Shown: piece after piece, positions 53,598-63,519 of the stretch
Position numbering within the stretch: the first letter of the stretch is position 1
Layout of the letters: the number at the start of each line of letters is the position of its first letter
From: Colwellia psychrerythraea 34H
GTDB taxonomy: Bacteria > Pseudomonadota > Gammaproteobacteria > Enterobacterales > Alteromonadaceae
Length of the DNA: 64,000 bases
Assembly: GCF_000012325.1 (NCBI RefSeq)
Contig: NC_003910.7
Coordinates: forward strand, 2,232,001-2,296,000
Direction of reading: 5' to 3'
Translations under genes and position numbers: made by a program
Notes under the pieces: model-generated
Told to the model about the DNA's origin: nothing
The model's database searches: none
The model's input: only the letters and a program-made list of their open reading frames with translations

Positions 53598-54131
53598 TTA
53601 CTTGAGTTTTATTGTTTCAATCAATAGGGTTTCTTCACCTGAAGTTAACCATAATTGACCATCTTGAATGCTGCATTGAAATTCCATATTACGGCTGAGA
53701 AGCTTTACTAATGCTTCGCAGGTACTTGGCTCGAACTGCTCTATGGCTAAACGCTCAAATTTATTCAGGTTTTGCTCAGCTTGTGACCACCAGGTATTTA
53801 CGCTGCTGCCATAACAGTATAATTTTACTGCTTTTGCTTGGTTACAGGCTTTTTTAAGGCGCTTTTCATCTAGCTGTCCAAGTTCAATCCACAGGTTAAT
53901 TTCATCACTGTAATTTATTTGCCAAAGGGCAGCCTCGGTTTCATCACTAACGCCTTTACCAAACTGTAAATCTTCGTGGGCATTGAGGATGTAGGCAATT
54001 AGACGCACCATTAATCGTTGTGGTGTTTCTGAAGGGTGTTGAGCAAGGGTAAGTTGCAAGCTGTCGTAATAATTACGATCCATATCGGCGAGTTCGATAT
54101 TAGCTTTGTATATAGTTGCTTTAAGGGCCAT
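53598..54131 (-). CDS. yaeQ: YaeQ-family protein
   Basis: The 177-residue protein begins MALKATIYKANIELADMDR, and LWIELGQLDEKRLKKACNQA is present near residue 85; both are typical of YaeQ. YaeQ has a PD-(D/E)XK nuclease-like fold, and its function is not settled. The length is normal for the family. The frame continues 23 codons upstream, but the YaeQ N-terminus clearly begins at 54131. Confidence 0.9.
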   Translation of the reverse strand: MALKATIYKANIELADMDRNYYDSLQLTLAQHPSETPQRLMVRLIAYILNAHEDLQFGKGVSDETEAALWQINYSDEINLWIELGQLDEKRLKKACNQAKAVKLYCYGSSVNTWWSQAEQNLNKFERLAIEQFEPSTCEALVKLLSRNMEFQCSIQDGQLWLTSGEETLLIETIKLK

Positions 54132-54331
54132 GTGTGCTTTGAGGTAATAAATAATGGCGGTATCATAACAGTATGGAGCTAACTTGCAAAAACTTGCCAA
54201 GATAAAGTAATCCGTTTGGGTTTACGATGAACGTAAAACAGGCAGTATTTATCAAATGAATAACTAGGATAATGTTAATTAATTCTACTTATGGTGAGAT
54301 TTAAAGCATGATAAAGTCACAGAAATAATTA

Positions 54332-54395
54332 TATAGCCGTTATCAACCAAGATGCATGTTTCTGAGTGCTTGGGTAATTACAATTCAAGCCGCTG
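54332..54395. repeat. end fragment of the TATACCC-type element
   Basis: TATAGCCGTTATCAACCAAG, GATGCATGTTTCTGAGTGCT and TGGGTAATT match the reverse of the right end of the element at 26712-26975 almost base for base. No matching left end is seen. Confidence 0.65.
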
Positions 54396-54444
54396 TGATG
54401 GTAATAGGTATACTTTTTAATCATTTATTCTTTAAGAGGCTCAC

Positions 54445-55566
54445 ATGACAATTCAATCTTTTTTTCCGCCACAGCGCACTTTGATGGGACCGGGTCCATC
54501 AGATGTTAGCCCACGTGTTTTATCTGCCTTAGCAAGACCTACCATTGGGCATCTTGACCCTTGTTTTGTTGCCATGATGGATGAAGTAAAAGAATTACTT
54601 CAATATGCATTTCAAACGACAAACAAGTTTACTATGGCCGTATCGGCTCCTGGCTCTGCGGGTATGGAAGCTTGTTTTGTAAATTTAATTACCCCTGATG
54701 ATACCGTAGTTGTTTGTGTTAATGGTGTATTTGGCATGCGTATGATTGAAAATGTTAATCGTATTGGTGCTAAATTAGTGGTTGTTGAAGGTGAATGGGG
54801 CAGAGCAGTTGACCCGCAAGCATTAGAGGCTTCACTGAAAGAAAACCCACAAGCAAATTTTGTTGCGTTTGTTCATGCTGAAACGTCTACAGGAGCATTA
54901 TCTGATGCCAAAACATTGTGTGCTATCGCTAAAAATCATGATTGTTTAACTATTGTTGATGCCGTGACGTCTTTAGGTGGTGTTGAGTTACGTGTTGATG
55001 AGTGGCAAATTGATGCAGTGTATTCAGGCAGTCAAAAATGTTTATCTTGTGTCCCTGGTTTATCACCAGTAAGTTTTAGTGATAGAGCTGCAGAGGTGAT
55101 TCAAAATCGTGGCATAGCGGTCCAAAGTTGGTTTCTTGATCAATCACTTGTTATGGGGTATTGGTCGGGAGAAGGAAAGCGCAGTTATCATCATACTGCT
55201 CCTGTTAATTCTTTATATGCATTACATGAATCGTTAGTAATGCTACAAAATGAAGGTCTAGAAAATAGCTGGGCTCGACATAAAACCATGCACGATAAAT
55301 TAAGTACAGGGTTAGCTGAGTTAGGTTTAGACTTTATTGTGCCAGCAGATGAACGATTACCACAGTTAAATGCAGTCTATATTCCAGAGGGTATTGATGA
55401 CGCTAAAGTAAGAAATTTTTTACTGAATGAATATAACCTAGAGATTGGCGCGGGTTTAGGTGCTTTTGCTGGTAAAGCATGGCGTATAGGTTTAATGGGC
55501 TATGCTGCACGCAATGAAAATGTCACCTTATGCTTAGCAGCGTTAAAAGAAGCTTTAAAGCAATAG
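54445..55566 (+). CDS. class V aminotransferase (alanine/serine-glyoxylate type)
   Basis: The 373-residue PLP enzyme begins FFPPQRTLMGPGPSDVSPRV, has AVSAPGSAGMEACFVNL near residue 65, DAVTSLGGVELR (about 173-184, cofactor Asp), and SGSQKCLSCVPG near residue 195, where Lys binds PLP. This pattern matches alanine-glyoxylate and serine-glyoxylate aminotransferases. The amino donor cannot be told from sequence. AAGAGG precedes the ATG. A strong terminator follows. Confidence 0.88.
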   Translation: MTIQSFFPPQRTLMGPGPSDVSPRVLSALARPTIGHLDPCFVAMMDEVKELLQYAFQTTNKFTMAVSAPGSAGMEACFVNLITPDDTVVVCVNGVFGMRMIENVNRIGAKLVVVEGEWGRAVDPQALEASLKENPQANFVAFVHAETSTGALSDAKTLCAIAKNHDCLTIVDAVTSLGGVELRVDEWQIDAVYSGSQKCLSCVPGLSPVSFSDRAAEVIQNRGIAVQSWFLDQSLVMGYWSGEGKRSYHHTAPVNSLYALHESLVMLQNEGLENSWARHKTMHDKLSTGLAELGLDFIVPADERLPQLNAVYIPEGIDDAKVRNFLLNEYNLEIGAGLGAFAGKAWRIGLMGYAARNENVTLCLAALKEALKQ

Positions 55567-55648
55567 TGATAATAGTAGCTTTAGTGATTAAGTTGAGTTG
55601 AAAGAGATAAGTTAAAATAAACAACGCTAATCAAAGCAGTAAAATGAG

Positions 55649-55686
55649 AAAGCCCTGTACTGATTTTATCGGTACAGGGCTTTTTT
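55649..55686 (+). terminator. rho-independent terminator after the aminotransferase gene
   Basis: AAAGCCCTGTAC pairs with GTACAGGGCTTT around a short loop, followed by a T-run. Confidence 0.9.
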
Positions 55687-55751
55687 AGTTAATATTAGTC
55701 GTTCAATCATTATGTATTATTAATACATAAGTGCTGCATTGTTAACTAACT

Positions 55752-56171
55752 TTACCAGCTACCGCTATTTTCCATACTTAACCATGGCTCTTGTGGCTCT
55801 AGGGAACCATCTTTTTGTAATAACTCTATCGAGATGCCATCAGGTGAGTTAACAAAAGCCATGTGACCACAGCGAGGCGGTCTGTTAATTGTTATGCCGC
55901 CGTCTTGTAATGTTTGACACGTTTGATAAATGTTATCAACTTCAAAGGCTAAATGACCGAAGCTACGCCCTGCAGTATAATCTTCAGTAGAACCCCAGTT
56001 GTAAGTCAACTCAACTTCCGGGCCGCCAATCTCGGTAGCTAAATAAACCAAGGTAAATTTACCTGCAGGTACTTCAATACGTTTTGTTTCAATTAAGCCA
56101 AGTTTATTGATGTAGAAATCAAGCGATTGGTCCAAATCACGTACACGTACCATGGTATGTAAAAACTTCAT
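55752..56171 (-). CDS. gloA: lactoylglutathione lyase GloA (glyoxalase I)
   Basis: GloA converts the methylglyoxal-glutathione adduct to S-lactoylglutathione. From the chosen start the protein has 139 residues and the expected metal ligands: His5 ([10 protein letters not shown]), Glu54 (PEVELTYNW), His73 (FGHLAFEV) and Glu116 (ISIELLQ). The frame reaches 27 codons upstream, but GAGAG before the ATG at 56171 and the standard N-terminus decide the start. Confidence 0.94.
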   Translation of the reverse strand: MKFLHTMVRVRDLDQSLDFYINKLGLIETKRIEVPAGKFTLVYLATEIGGPEVELTYNWGSTEDYTAGRSFGHLAFEVDNIYQTCQTLQDGGITINRPPRCGHMAFVNSPDGISIELLQKDGSLEPQEPWLSMENSGSW

Positions 56172-56522
56172 AAGGCTCTCTTTTTCTTTGTTTATGGTTA
56201 AGGGGGATAAAATAGGCTGAACTACATTGCGATCAGGTTGGAGTTTATTCATACATTGTATTCGCTAGTTTATGTGTAAAACTAATAAATATTCAGTAAT
56301 ACAAACGCCACATTGAGCTTTTAACAGACCTTAAGCTTTTGAATTGGTTACGTCAACCTAGCGTGCTTATTAGCGTTTATCTGTCTTTAACATTAAATAA
56401 GCGACTACTTTTTTGCGTAATCAGTACTCTTGTACAATAATTAACCCCTCATGAAAGAAATTAAGTCTTGGGTTGTATGTTTTCCTTGTTTTCTTTTTGA
56501 AATTTAATTTGAGGAAATAAAA

Positions 56523-56954
56523 ATGAAAAGTATATTTTTAACAATTATTATTGTGATGATTAGCTTTAACGTTTATGCCGAAGACAAACCTTATACTCTG
56601 GGGACTGTCTGGGAGGTCTCCTATATAAAAGTTAATGACGGTAAACTTGAAGATTACTTAAAAAACCTTAACAGTGGTTATTACCCGATTTATGAAGAAT
56701 TCAAGAAGAAGGGCTGGATAACATCATACAAAGCAATCAGCTTCAATCGTAACAACCCCGACGATTGGAATTTAATGTTATTAACGGAATATCCAAACTG
56801 GGCAACCTTTGATAGAAAAGAAGCAGAATGGGAAGCTGTCGTTGATGAAGTTTTTAAAAATAAGGAAGCCCAAGAAGAAAGTGATGAAGATAGAGAGAAT
56901 ATTAGAGTTTTATGGGGCTCTAAAGTGGGAAGAGAAATGATACCTGTAATCTAA
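56523..56954 (+). CDS. secreted hypothetical protein, possibly a dimeric alpha/beta-barrel fold
   Basis: The 143-residue protein has a signal peptide (MKSIFLTIIIVMISFNVYA, residues 1-19). Short blocks such as VSYIKVNDGKLEDYLKNL and LMLLTEYPNWATF recall NIPSNAP or ABM-type dimeric alpha/beta barrels, but this is a guess. GAGGAAATAAA precedes the ATG. It stands alone, with a terminator downstream at 57004-57038. Confidence 0.6.
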   Translation: MKSIFLTIIIVMISFNVYAEDKPYTLGTVWEVSYIKVNDGKLEDYLKNLNSGYYPIYEEFKKKGWITSYKAISFNRNNPDDWNLMLLTEYPNWATFDRKEAEWEAVVDEVFKNKEAQEESDEDRENIRVLWGSKVGREMIPVI

Positions 56955-57003
56955 ATGGTCTATATAAAACAGATCGAATTAATATTATTCCAAGAGACTT
57001 GTC

Positions 57004-57038
57004 GCGCCAATCTTATAACATGAGTTGGCGCTTTTTTA
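57004..57038 (+). terminator. rho-independent terminator
   Basis: GCGCCAA and TTGGCGC form the stem, followed by TTTTTT; it lies between the secreted protein gene and the convergent nth. Confidence 0.85.
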
Positions 57039-57081
57039 TTGAATTTTAGATGCTAGGTTTTAACGCAACCAATAGGTAAAA

Positions 57082-57744
57082 TTAATCACCGACTTTATCT
57101 TTAAACTCACATAAATCTTCAATGATACAAGAGCCACACTTTGGTTTTTTGGCTGTGCAGGTGTAACGTCCATGCAATATGAACCAATGGTGTAAGTTAA
57201 ACATAAACTCTGTTTTTTTTGGTGTTAGTTTTATGATATTTGCTTCAACCTGATCTACGGTTTTACCTGGGGCATATTTAGTTCGGTTAGCAAGCCTGTA
57301 TATATGAGTATCTACCGCTAAAAAGTAGTTACCTTCATTATCTTTTAGCCAGCCAAAAGCAGTGTTCAAAACCACATTAGCCGTTTTACGTCCAACGCCG
57401 GGCAGTGCTTCTAGTGCAGCTCTATTTTCTGGTACTTCACCACCATGTAAATCGACCAACATTTGACACGTTTTAATGGTGTTTTGTGCCTTGGTATTAA
57501 ATAAACCAATAGTCTTTATGTAGCTTTTTAACCCATCGAGGCCAAGATCTAAAATGGCTTGAGGCGTATTGGCAACAGGGTAAAGTTTGGCAGTCGCTTT
57601 ATTAACCCCAACATCAGTTGATTGGGCTGAGAGTAGAACGGCAATGAGCAATTCAAACGGGCTAGAAAAGTTTAGTTCTGTGGTTGGCTCTGGATTCTCG
57701 TCTCGCAGCCGAGTTAACATTTCTATGCGTTTTTCTTTATTCAT
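57082..57744 (-). CDS. nth: endonuclease III (Nth)
   Basis: Nth is a DNA glycosylase/AP lyase that removes oxidised pyrimidines. The helix-hairpin-helix ALPGVGRKTANVV contains Lys120 and VDTHIYRLANR contains Asp145. The [4Fe-4S] cysteines lie at 196, 203, 206 and 212 (C-x6-C-x2-C-x5-C). A seven-residue insert (around residues 134-140) between the catalytic pair is unusual against E. coli. It follows rnfE after about 138 bases, the order seen in many gammaproteobacteria. Confidence 0.95.
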   Translation of the reverse strand: MNKEKRIEMLTRLRDENPEPTTELNFSSPFELLIAVLLSAQSTDVGVNKATAKLYPVANTPQAILDLGLDGLKSYIKTIGLFNTKAQNTIKTCQMLVDLHGGEVPENRAALEALPGVGRKTANVVLNTAFGWLKDNEGNYFLAVDTHIYRLANRTKYAPGKTVDQVEANIIKLTPKKTEFMFNLHHWFILHGRYTCTAKKPKCGSCIIEDLCEFKDKVGD

Positions 57745-57882
57745 GGCCTGACTCTTTTATTTTATCTTATATGCAAAGCTCTAGATATAAGGTCTAATAT
57801 GTGAGCCATATCGAAGCTTAAACTTTAGAGTTATTTTATTGTTAACGTATATATCGTTATTAATCTTTAATAATGTTTAAGA

Positions 57883-58674
57883 TTAAGAGTCAAAATTTAC
57901 TCGAACTCTCTCTATTACTTGTTCAGTATCAACTACTTTTTTGGATTTTATATGGCTATCAATAGCATTTTTAAGTGCAATTAAAATCCCCATGGCGATA
58001 AAGGCGCCGGGGGGTAAAATAGCTAATAAAAATTGACTATCGAGTTGCATTACTTCAATTCGAAGGACACTAGCCCAGTCGCCAAGTAATAAATTTGCAC
58101 CATCAAAAAGTGTTCCTTGCCCAAGGATTTCTCTTATTACACCGAGTAAAATTAAGATAATGGCAAAGCCTGATCCCATCATTAACCCATCAAAGGCTGA
58201 TTGTTTGATTGGGTTTTTTGATGCGTAGGCTTCAGCTCGACCAATAATGGCGCAGTTAGTCACGATTAACGGGAGAAATATCCCTAATGATTGATAGATG
58301 CCGTAAGTAAAGGCATTCATTAGCAATTGTACGCAAGTTACAAAGGCAGCAATAATCAAAACAAAAATGGGTATACGAATTTCTTTAGGTACCCAGTGAC
58401 GTATTGCTGACACGGTAATATTGGAACAGATGAGTACTAACATGGTGGCAAGGCCAAGACCTAATGCATTGGTCACGGTTGATGTTACGGCCAGTAGAGG
58501 ACATAAACCAAGCAGTTGCACTAAGCCAGGGTTGTTCTTCCATAAACCTTGTATGGCTAGTTCTTTATACTCTGCCTTACGTTCAGCTTTAAGTACTGCC
58601 GCAGCTTCTTGCTCATCAGTGTTGTCAGTAATATCAGCGTCATTACTATTTGGTGGTGCTATTTCATTGCTCAT
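57883..58674 (-). CDS. rnfE: RnfE/RsxE, electron transport complex membrane subunit
   Basis: RnfE is a membrane subunit of the Rnf complex, which couples ferredoxin:NAD oxidoreduction to ion movement. The 263-residue protein has a polar N-terminal tail of about 50 residues and then membrane segments with [32 protein letters not shown] and [12 protein letters not shown], characteristic of RnfE. The ATG at 58674 overlaps the end of rnfG. GAGGCTGC precedes it. A longer frame to 58734 has no such site. Confidence 0.94.
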   Translation of the reverse strand: MSNEIAPPNSNDADITDNTDEQEAAAVLKAERKAEYKELAIQGLWKNNPGLVQLLGLCPLLAVTSTVTNALGLGLATMLVLICSNITVSAIRHWVPKEIRIPIFVLIIAAFVTCVQLLMNAFTYGIYQSLGIFLPLIVTNCAIIGRAEAYASKNPIKQSAFDGLMMGSGFAIILILLGVIREILGQGTLFDGANLLLGDWASVLRIEVMQLDSQFLLAILPPGAFIAMGILIALKNAIDSHIKSKKVVDTEQVIERVRVNFDS

Positions 58675-59443
58675 TAGCAGCCTCGCTAATTGGTGATATT
58701 GATTTAGTTGTTGATAAGGCTTCGCCACAGGCATTTGGACGAGGTATTAAACTGCCTTTGTGTTGGTTAAAGTAATTTAGCGTGCTTTTAACGCCTTTTA
58801 CTACTGCACGCGGCGTAATGGTCGCCCCAGTAAATTGATCAAACATGCCGTTATCTTTAGTAACTGCCCAGCGACTATCATCTTCTGAAAGTATTCGTTT
58901 GCCGGTAAAGCTCTTGATCCAATCACTTTTTCTAATTTCTATTTTATCACCTAAACCTGGGGTTTCTTGGTGCTTGAGCACTCGAACACCACTGACTGAG
59001 CCGTCATTGTTAATAGCCATAATAAAATCAATATTACCATTATAGCCTTGTGGCGCGGTACTGGTTATAGCAACGGCAACAACTTGTCCTGCTTTTCTCG
59101 CAATATAGGCGGTTTTAACTTTATTTGAGCCGAGTTCAGGCGCACTCATCATAATGCAATCATTGGCGATGTCGTTGTCATAACGACTTGGTTCAATAAT
59201 GCTATGCAATGTTCTTAATAGCTGTTGTTGTTCCTGAACTTTAATGCGATCTTTAGTCAGTTCACTGACTAAACTAACAGCTAAAGTACAAGCAATAGCA
59301 AAGAGCGCAAGAATTTTGGTGTTTTTAGAGATGGCAATAGTCAGTGGTGACTTTACCGAATTATCTACGCTAGTTTTATCATTATTATTTTCTGAACTTT
59401 CAGGCTCAGATTTCCCTTGTGACGAGTCAGTTTTATCAGACAT
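58664..59443 (-). CDS. rnfG: RnfG/RsxG, flavin-carrying subunit
   Basis: RnfG carries a covalently bound FMN on a threonine. The 259-residue protein has an acidic N-terminal tail, one membrane segment ([18 protein letters not shown], about 42-59) and [10 protein letters not shown], with Thr208 as the expected FMN site (TGAT 205-208). GGGAG lies seven bases before the ATG, and the start overlaps the rnfD stop (TGATG). Confidence 0.94.
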   Translation of the reverse strand: MSDKTDSSQGKSEPESSENNNDKTSVDNSVKSPLTIAISKNTKILALFAIACTLAVSLVSELTKDRIKVQEQQQLLRTLHSIIEPSRYDNDIANDCIMMSAPELGSNKVKTAYIARKAGQVVAVAITSTAPQGYNGNIDFIMAINNDGSVSGVRVLKHQETPGLGDKIEIRKSDWIKSFTGKRILSEDDSRWAVTKDNGMFDQFTGATITPRAVVKGVKSTLNYFNQHKGSLIPRPNACGEALSTTKSISPISEAANEQ

Positions 59444-60504
59444 CACTTATCTCCCTTCAAATGACCATAGGTGCGAGGACGAGTGTACTGATCTATCAAG
59501 GGGGCAGACATATTACAAAGTAAAATAGCAAAAGCAACACCATCAGGATAACCACCTGAAGTGCGGATTAAATAAACCAATAAGCCAGCAAGTAGACCTA
59601 CAATGATACGTCCTTTATTACTGGTAGCACCGGTAACAGGGTCTGTCAGAATAAAAAATGCACCTAGCATGGTTGCACCAGAAAACCAGTGGAACATAGT
59701 AGAAGCGCTGCTGTCTGGGCTGATGCTATAGCCGATAAAAGAGCAGATAAATAAGCTTAATAAAAAGCTTATCGGGGTCTGCCAAGCAATAGCTTTTCTT
59801 GAAATAAGAAATAGTCCACCTAACAGAAATCCAGCATTTACCCACTCCCAACCTAGGGCAAGGTTTTCACCAAAAATCGGATTTTTAATGCTTTCAAGGA
59901 CAGTTAAGCCTAGACCTGTGTTAGTTTTTAACGTATCAAGCGGTGTTGCCATCGTAATACCGTCAATGCTGGTGCGTACTTGTTCTACTGAATAACCTTC
60001 AACGGTAAACCCCGTTAATATTGTTGTTAATGTATTAGTAAAGTTTAGATCCACAGCTACTAATGTAAGTGGCGGTTGCCAGAGTGTCATTTGTAAAGGG
60101 AAAGATACTAATAACATGACATACCCAGCCATGGCAGGGTTAAATGGGTTATGGCCAAGTCCGCCGTAAAGCTGCTTAACAATGACAATAGCAAACATTG
60201 TTCCAATAACGGTGATCCACCACGGCGCTAATGCCGGTAAACAGATGCCGAGTAACAAAGCTGTTAAGAGTGCACTACCATCAAATAATTCATGGGAAAT
60301 AGGCTTTTTACGCAATGACAGTACGGTAAATTCACAAATAATCGCGGTTGTCATAGCTAAGCCAATGTGAATTAAATTTCCCCAACCAAAAAAGTACCAC
60401 TGGGCTAAAACGCCAGGTAGGGTCGCGTATATCACCAAACGCATTAAGTTAGGTGTTTTCGTGTGGTTATGGTTATGTGGTGAACTTGCTATCCAAAATG
60501 CCAT
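59443..60504 (-). CDS. rnfD: RnfD/RsxD, flavin-carrying membrane subunit
   Basis: The 353-residue membrane protein has LGHNPFNPAMAGYVMLLVSF (about 116-135), typical of NqrB/RnfD proteins, and DGITMATPLD with Thr187 as the expected FMN-bearing residue. About eight or nine membrane segments are visible. The rnfC stop lies about 70 bases upstream. The small gap shows no gene. Confidence 0.94.
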   Translation of the reverse strand: MAFWIASSPHNHNHTKTPNLMRLVIYATLPGVLAQWYFFGWGNLIHIGLAMTTAIICEFTVLSLRKKPISHELFDGSALLTALLLGICLPALAPWWITVIGTMFAIVIVKQLYGGLGHNPFNPAMAGYVMLLVSFPLQMTLWQPPLTLVAVDLNFTNTLTTILTGFTVEGYSVEQVRTSIDGITMATPLDTLKTNTGLGLTVLESIKNPIFGENLALGWEWVNAGFLLGGLFLISRKAIAWQTPISFLLSLFICSFIGYSISPDSSASTMFHWFSGATMLGAFFILTDPVTGATSNKGRIIVGLLAGLLVYLIRTSGGYPDGVAFAILLCNMSAPLIDQYTRPRTYGHLKGDK

Positions 60505-60575
60505 TAATTATGTCGACTCGTCGGGTTGTTTCGCTGATAAATTTCAATTCGAGTTTGTTTGTCTTTACTCATGCC

Positions 60576-62942
60576 TTATACACCATCTTGGTCATTTTCT
60601 TCAACTGTACTGGCTTCTTTTAGTTTTTTCTTCGCTTTAGCTTTAGCAATGGCAGCTGCAATTTTTGCTTTTTTATCGATTGCGGCAACAGGTTTACTTT
60701 CACTTTCAGCAGTATTCTCTTGTTCAATTTTTTCTGGCTTTGAGGGCTTACTATCTGTTTTTATTGAGTTGTCCGTAGAAGTAAGAACGCTTGTTTCGTT
60801 AACTTCTACTTTCTTTTCGATAATAGTCTCTACGTTAGCTTTTGCTATCGCTTTATTTTTTGCCTTAGCAATGGCGGCAGCTATTTTAGCTTTTTTATCA
60901 TCCGAACCTGCTGTCTGTTCAGGTGGACTATTTTTGGTATCTTTTTCTAAGTCAGTAACCTCAGCAGCTTTACTGAGTTTTTTTGCCTTGGCCTTAGCAA
61001 TGGCGGCAGCTATTTTTGTTTTTTTATCATCAGTGCTTACTGTCTTTTCAGGTGAAGTATCTTCAGTCATTTTTTCTGAGTCAGAAGCATCAGCAGATTT
61101 ATTGAGCTTCTTAGCCTTGGCCTTAGCAATAGCGGCAGCTATTTTTGATTTTTTATCATCAGTGCCAACTTGCTCAGTTGAAGCAGGCTTTTCTTCTACT
61201 GCACTATCTACAATACTATCACTACCTGACTGTTTCTGAGTGGCTTCTTCTTTAAGCTTCTTCTTAGCTTTAGCTCTGGCAATAGCAGCGGCGACTTGAG
61301 ATTTTTGATCATCAGCGGAATCTGCAGGCAAATCCTTTTGTGAGTTAGATGTGCTTACTTGGCTTTGATCTTTTGAGGCTTTCTTCGCTTTCACACGCGC
61401 TAGTGCTGCAGCAACCGCAGATTTAGCTCCGGTGGCTTCTGGTGTTGCTTTGTTCATAGCTGCTTTACGTGCAGCGGCTGCTTTTTTATGTTTTTCTTGT
61501 CGAGCTACTTTTTCTTTTTCTAAGCGTAATTTACGTGCTTCAAAACGAATCTTAGCTTTTTCTGCTTTTAAGTCTAATTGTTGCTGCTCACGTATTTCAG
61601 CTTTAGCAATACGATAGTAATGCACCAGAGGAATTTGACTTGGACAAACATAGGCGCAGGCACCACAATCGATACAATCACGTAAATTAAGTTTCTCTAA
61701 TTGTGAATAATCTTTAGCTTTTGCGCTCCATTGCAACTCTTGCGGAAGTAATTGGCTTGGACATACATCGCTACATTGACCACAACGAATACATTCAACC
61801 TCGTTACTTTCCTTTTCAAAAGCACTCGGCATTTCTTTTTTGCTGGGTACTAAAATACAGTTACTGGTTTTAACAATAGGGACAAGCTCACTTGATACAC
61901 TAAAGCCCATCATAGGACCGCCCATGATCACTGGTTGCTTTTGATTCTCAATACCTTCAACACTACATTGCTCAAGCAAGAAATTAATTGGAGTACCAAG
62001 TAATGCCCAAACATTTTGCGGTTTATTTAATGCTTGCCCAGTTACCGTAACAACACGACGAATAAGGGGAGTGTCATGCCTAACCGCTTCATTAATAGCA
62101 AAACACGTAGCAATGTTTTGCATCACAATGCCATCATGTATGGGCAGTCGACCTGATTTGACCTCTTGACCTGTTAGAATTTGAACCAGTTGCTTTTCAC
62201 CACCCGTAGGGTACTTTGTAGGCACGATGCAAACTTTGATTTTCTCAATAGCAGCGGTGGCTTTTTGTAGCGCTTTAATAGCCTTGGGTTTGTTGGCTTC
62301 TATGCCAATTAAAATAACGGTAGGGGTCAACAGTCTATCAAGAATTTTTATGCCGTCTACAATGGCGTTACTTTGTTCCATCATTAATAAATCATCAGCG
62401 GTGATGTAGGGCTCACATTCTGCGCCGTTAATGATAAGAAATTTAATATCGGGCTTGCTGCTTACTTTTATATGGGTAGGAAAACCAGCACCACCCATGC
62501 CAGCAATACCAGCATTAGCAATTTTTTTAACTATTTCATGGTTAGATAGCTGTTCTAAATCTTCACAAACGTTTCTTTTACGCCAAGTGTCTTCGCCATC
62601 TACGTCAAGAAATACGCACAATTGACTTAAGCCAGATGGGTGAGCTATTACCGACATTTTGATTGCACTGATTGTCCCACTGGTAGGTGCGTGAATTGGC
62701 ACTACCATAGGATTAGTACTTAACGTTAGCGCTTGCCCTTTTAGTACATGTTCACCGATGCTAACGAGTAAATCACCTTCTCGGCCGATATGCTGTTGCA
62801 GTGGAATAATTAACTGTTTTGGTAAAGCAAGATGCTTGATTGGCTTATTCGACGTTAGAAACTTTTGTTCAGGGGGATGAATACCACCATGAAAATCCCA
62901 AAAATTTCCACGCGTGATACGCTCTATTACTGATTCCACCAT
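60576..62942 (-). CDS. rnfC: RnfC/RsxC with long repetitive C-terminal tail
   Basis: RnfC is the NADH- and FMN-binding peripheral subunit. The 788-residue protein has the NuoF/SLBB-like part (GGAGFPTHIK and INGAECEPYITADD), then two [4Fe-4S] motifs, CIRCGQCSDVCPSQ (about 381-394) and CIDCGACAYVCPSQ (about 420-433). The tail, from about residue 500, is Ala/Lys-rich and repeats the unit KIAAAIAKAKAKK six times with acidic spacers. Such tails vary in length between species; their function is uncertain. Confidence 0.95.
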   Translation of the reverse strand: MVESVIERITRGNFWDFHGGIHPPEQKFLTSNKPIKHLALPKQLIIPLQQHIGREGDLLVSIGEHVLKGQALTLSTNPMVVPIHAPTSGTISAIKMSVIAHPSGLSQLCVFLDVDGEDTWRKRNVCEDLEQLSNHEIVKKIANAGIAGMGGAGFPTHIKVSSKPDIKFLIINGAECEPYITADDLLMMEQSNAIVDGIKILDRLLTPTVILIGIEANKPKAIKALQKATAAIEKIKVCIVPTKYPTGGEKQLVQILTGQEVKSGRLPIHDGIVMQNIATCFAINEAVRHDTPLIRRVVTVTGQALNKPQNVWALLGTPINFLLEQCSVEGIENQKQPVIMGGPMMGFSVSSELVPIVKTSNCILVPSKKEMPSAFEKESNEVECIRCGQCSDVCPSQLLPQELQWSAKAKDYSQLEKLNLRDCIDCGACAYVCPSQIPLVHYYRIAKAEIREQQQLDLKAEKAKIRFEARKLRLEKEKVARQEKHKKAAAARKAAMNKATPEATGAKSAVAAALARVKAKKASKDQSQVSTSNSQKDLPADSADDQKSQVAAAIARAKAKKKLKEEATQKQSGSDSIVDSAVEEKPASTEQVGTDDKKSKIAAAIAKAKAKKLNKSADASDSEKMTEDTSPEKTVSTDDKKTKIAAAIAKAKAKKLSKAAEVTDLEKDTKNSPPEQTAGSDDKKAKIAAAIAKAKNKAIAKANVETIIEKKVEVNETSVLTSTDNSIKTDSKPSKPEKIEQENTAESESKPVAAIDKKAKIAAAIAKAKAKKKLKEASTVEENDQDGV

Positions 62943-62948
62943 ATTCTC

Positions 62949-63518
62949 CTAATCCAGTTGCTTTACTGGAATACTGGTTAAATCCCATTGCCAATTATGA
63001 ATAGTATCTGGCAATTCACGCATTTCAATACAATCTACAGGGCAGGGAGCAACACATAAGTCACAACCGGTACACTCATCTATGATAATGGTATGCATTT
63101 GTTTTGCTGCGCCTATAATGGCGTCAACCGGACAAGCCTGTATACACTTAGTGCAACCGATACAATCTTCTTCAATAACAAAAGCAACTTTAGGTCGGTT
63201 ACTTTTTGGAGCATCACCGCTAACATGACTATCATCAATAGGTTGAACTTCAACGCCCATTAAGTCTGCTATTTTCTTGATAGTGTCTTCACCACCAGGT
63301 GCACATTTATTAATAGCCTCACCATCAGCAACGGCTTGCGCGTATGGCTTACAACCAGGGTAGCCACATTGGCCACATTGAGTTTGAGGAAGTAGTGCAT
63401 CAAGCTGATCAACTATGGGGTCGGCATCAACTTTAAAACGTACGGAGGCAAAACCTAATAGGGCACCAAAAACGGCAGCAATACTACCTAAAACAAGGAT
63501 GGCAATAAGGATGTTCAT
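62949..63518 (-). CDS. rnfB: RnfB/RsxB ferredoxin-like subunit
   Basis: The 189-residue protein has an N-terminal membrane helix (about 3-25), a cluster-binding segment with CGQCGYPGC (Cys48, 51, 56) and Cys72, and two ferredoxin-type [4Fe-4S] motifs, [12 protein letters not shown] (from Cys119) and [12 protein letters not shown] (from Cys149). It is the entry or transfer point for electrons in the Rnf complex. The rnfC start follows six bases after its stop. Confidence 0.96.
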   Translation of the reverse strand: MNILIAILVLGSIAAVFGALLGFASVRFKVDADPIVDQLDALLPQTQCGQCGYPGCKPYAQAVADGEAINKCAPGGEDTIKKIADLMGVEVQPIDDSHVSGDAPKSNRPKVAFVIEEDCIGCTKCIQACPVDAIIGAAKQMHTIIIDECTGCDLCVAPCPVDCIEMRELPDTIHNWQWDLTSIPVKQLD

Positions 63519-63519
63519 G

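Noticed and set aside
60559..61239. 226-codon plus-strand frame opposite rnfC
   Set aside because: It is the antisense shadow of the Ala/Lys repeats in RnfC.
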